A DNA stretch of 42,904 bases, taken from assembly GCA_009379895.1 (NCBI GenBank), contig WHSW01000008.1, forward strand, positions 1-42,904, in the 5' to 3' direction. The DNA comes from Solirubrobacterales bacterium. GTDB taxonomy: Bacteria > Actinomycetota > Thermoleophilia > Solirubrobacterales > 70-9. The number at the start of each line of letters is the position of its first letter. Position 1 is the first letter of the stretch. The translations under genes and the position numbers were made by a program. The notes beneath the pieces were generated by a model. It saw only the letters and a list, made by a program, of their open reading frames with translations. It was not told the origin of the DNA and did not search any database. Positions 41,994 through 42,904 of the stretch are shown in pieces.

Positions 41994-42904
41994 ATGAGGG
42001 CCTGGGTAGATTGCACCGCCGCCGCGCATCCGCTCGTGCTCAGGCCGATCGTCGAACGGTTGCTTGCGTCCGGGCACGAGGTCTCGGTCACCGCCCGCGA
42101 CTACGGCCAGACGGTCGGCATCCTCGACCGGCTCGGAATCCGCCACGAGGTCTTCGATCGTCACGGCGGCGGCTCGGGTGCGGGCAAGGCGACCGCGCTC
42201 GCGCGCCGCAGCGCCGCCCTCGCCCGCTGGGCCCGCCCGCGGCGCTTCGACCTCGCCCTCGCCCACGGCTCGGTCGACCTGGCGGTGGTCGGGACGGTGC
42301 TGCGGATCCCCTCGGTGCAGCTGCAGGACTACGAGCACGCCGGGCTGCAGCGCCAGCTCTCCTTTCGCGCCGCGCGGCGGGTCCTGGCCCCCGACGCGAT
42401 CTCGGCCGAAGCGCTGCGCCGCGCGGGGGCGGCCGAGCGCAAGCAGTTCCGCTACCCGGGCTTGAAGGAGGACTATTACCTGGCCGACTTCGAGCCCGAC
42501 CGGGGAGTGCTCGACGAGCTCGGGGTCGACCCCGACGCCGTCGTCGCGGTCGTCCGCCCGCCGCCCGAGACGTCGGCCTATCACGCTCGTAACCCGCTCT
42601 ATGAGGCGGTCCTCGACCGGCTCGTCGCCGAGCCGGCAGCGACCTCCGTTCTCATCCCGCGAACCAGCGCCCAGGCCGACGCCGCGCGGGCGCGCGGCGC
42701 GCCGTCGCTGATCGTCCCCGAGCGAGCGCTCGACGCGCAGAGCCTGATCGCGCTCGCCGACCTGGTCGTCAGCGCGGGCGGGACGATGAACCGCGAGGCG
42801 GTGGCGCTCGGCACCCCGGTGTGGACGACGTTCGAGGGCCGGCCCGGGGCGGTCGACGATGCGCTGATCGCCGCCGGGCGCCTGCGCCGGCTGACCCGCG
42901 CGGA
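41994..42904 (+). CDS. DUF354-family GT-B glycosyltransferase-like protein (partial)
   Basis: The frame is open from ATG 41994 to the window edge, giving 303 residues without the end. It opens MRAWVDCTAAAHPLVLRPIV and continues with GHEVSVTARDYGQTVGIL, HGSVDLAVVG, VQLQDYEHAG, and FRYPGLKEDYYLADFEPD. These are diagnostic for DUF354, a GT-B fold group related to UDP-GlcNAc 2-epimerases and polysaccharide transferases. The donor-site region VVSAGGTMNREAVALGTPVW is also present. The likely role is surface glycan synthesis. TAAGTT at 41979-41984 could be its -10 (9 nt gap). Confidence 0.85.
   Translation, partial: MRAWVDCTAAAHPLVLRPIVERLLASGHEVSVTARDYGQTVGILDRLGIRHEVFDRHGGGSGAGKATALARRSAALARWARPRRFDLALAHGSVDLAVVGTVLRIPSVQLQDYEHAGLQRQLSFRAARRVLAPDAISAEALRRAGAAERKQFRYPGLKEDYYLADFEPDRGVLDELGVDPDAVVAVVRPPPETSAYHARNPLYEAVLDRLVAEPAATSVLIPRTSAQADAARARGAPSLIVPERALDAQSLIALADLVVSAGGTMNREAVALGTPVWTTFEGRPGAVDDALIAAGRLRRLTRA

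Overview
The window is about 43 kb of very GC-rich, gene-dense DNA from the chromosome of an actinomycete. A Solirubrobacterales-like member of the Thermoleophilia is the best guess. The guess rests on the GC bias, frequent GTG and TTG starts, many starts that sit 6-9 nt after a TAnnnT box (leaderless transcripts), a secreted protein with the signal-peptide-plus-KSxDIAK pattern, and several surface proteins with Pro-rich linkers and Lys/Arg-rich tails. These are lineage impressions; no marker gene was searched.

Layout. 1-3.2 kb: the end of a GH57 branching enzyme, a GT4 glycogen-synthase-like transferase, an AlkZ-like winged-helix protein and a hexapeptide acyltransferase. 3.35-5.07 kb: an IS200/IS605 element with a frameshifted tnpA and an intact tnpB, inserted directly in front of meaB. 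6.1-10.8 kb: small regulatory modules (DMT transporter/TetR, HxlR/acyl-CoA dehydrogenase, a 41-aa ORF/thioesterase), two of them with clear palindromic operators. 10.8-22.2 kb: a CoA-ester and electron-transfer region with leucyl aminopeptidase, thiolase (frameshifted), a HAD phosphatase, the large subunit of a B12-dependent acyl-CoA mutase (frameshifted near its end), a histidine kinase and receiver protein, the B12-binding small subunit, etfB, etfA and an ETF-quinone oxidoreductase. Together with meaB and the acyl-CoA dehydrogenase this can take branched or short acyl-CoAs through mutase and beta-oxidation steps and pass electrons to quinone. The mutase carries Phe/Gln where methylmalonyl-CoA mutase has Tyr/Arg, which points to isobutyryl-CoA.

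22.2-29.1 kb: a minus-strand run of five secreted proteins. Four combine a repeat scaffold (YWTD-like propeller, parallel beta-helix, seven-bladed YVTN propeller plus PKD, ELWxxDGT repeats) with a Lys/Arg-rich C-terminal domain. They are divergent from a large LuxR-type (LAL) ATPase regulator. This is the least explained part of the window. 32-34.5 kb: GNAT, alpha/beta hydrolase and universal stress protein. 34.6-41.2 kb: the conserved translation block rpmE, DUF1385, prfA, prmC, sua5, glyA, interrupted by a frameshifted DUF559 gene and a tandem repeat. 41.3-42.9 kb: a secreted protein and the start of a DUF354 glycosyltransferase-like gene that runs off the end.

Four genes (tnpA, thiolase, mutase large subunit, DUF559) each need exactly one base added or removed, always in a short G or C run. 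This may be sequence error rather than decay. No tRNA, rRNA or CRISPR array was seen, and no stretch longer than 300 bases is without a gene.
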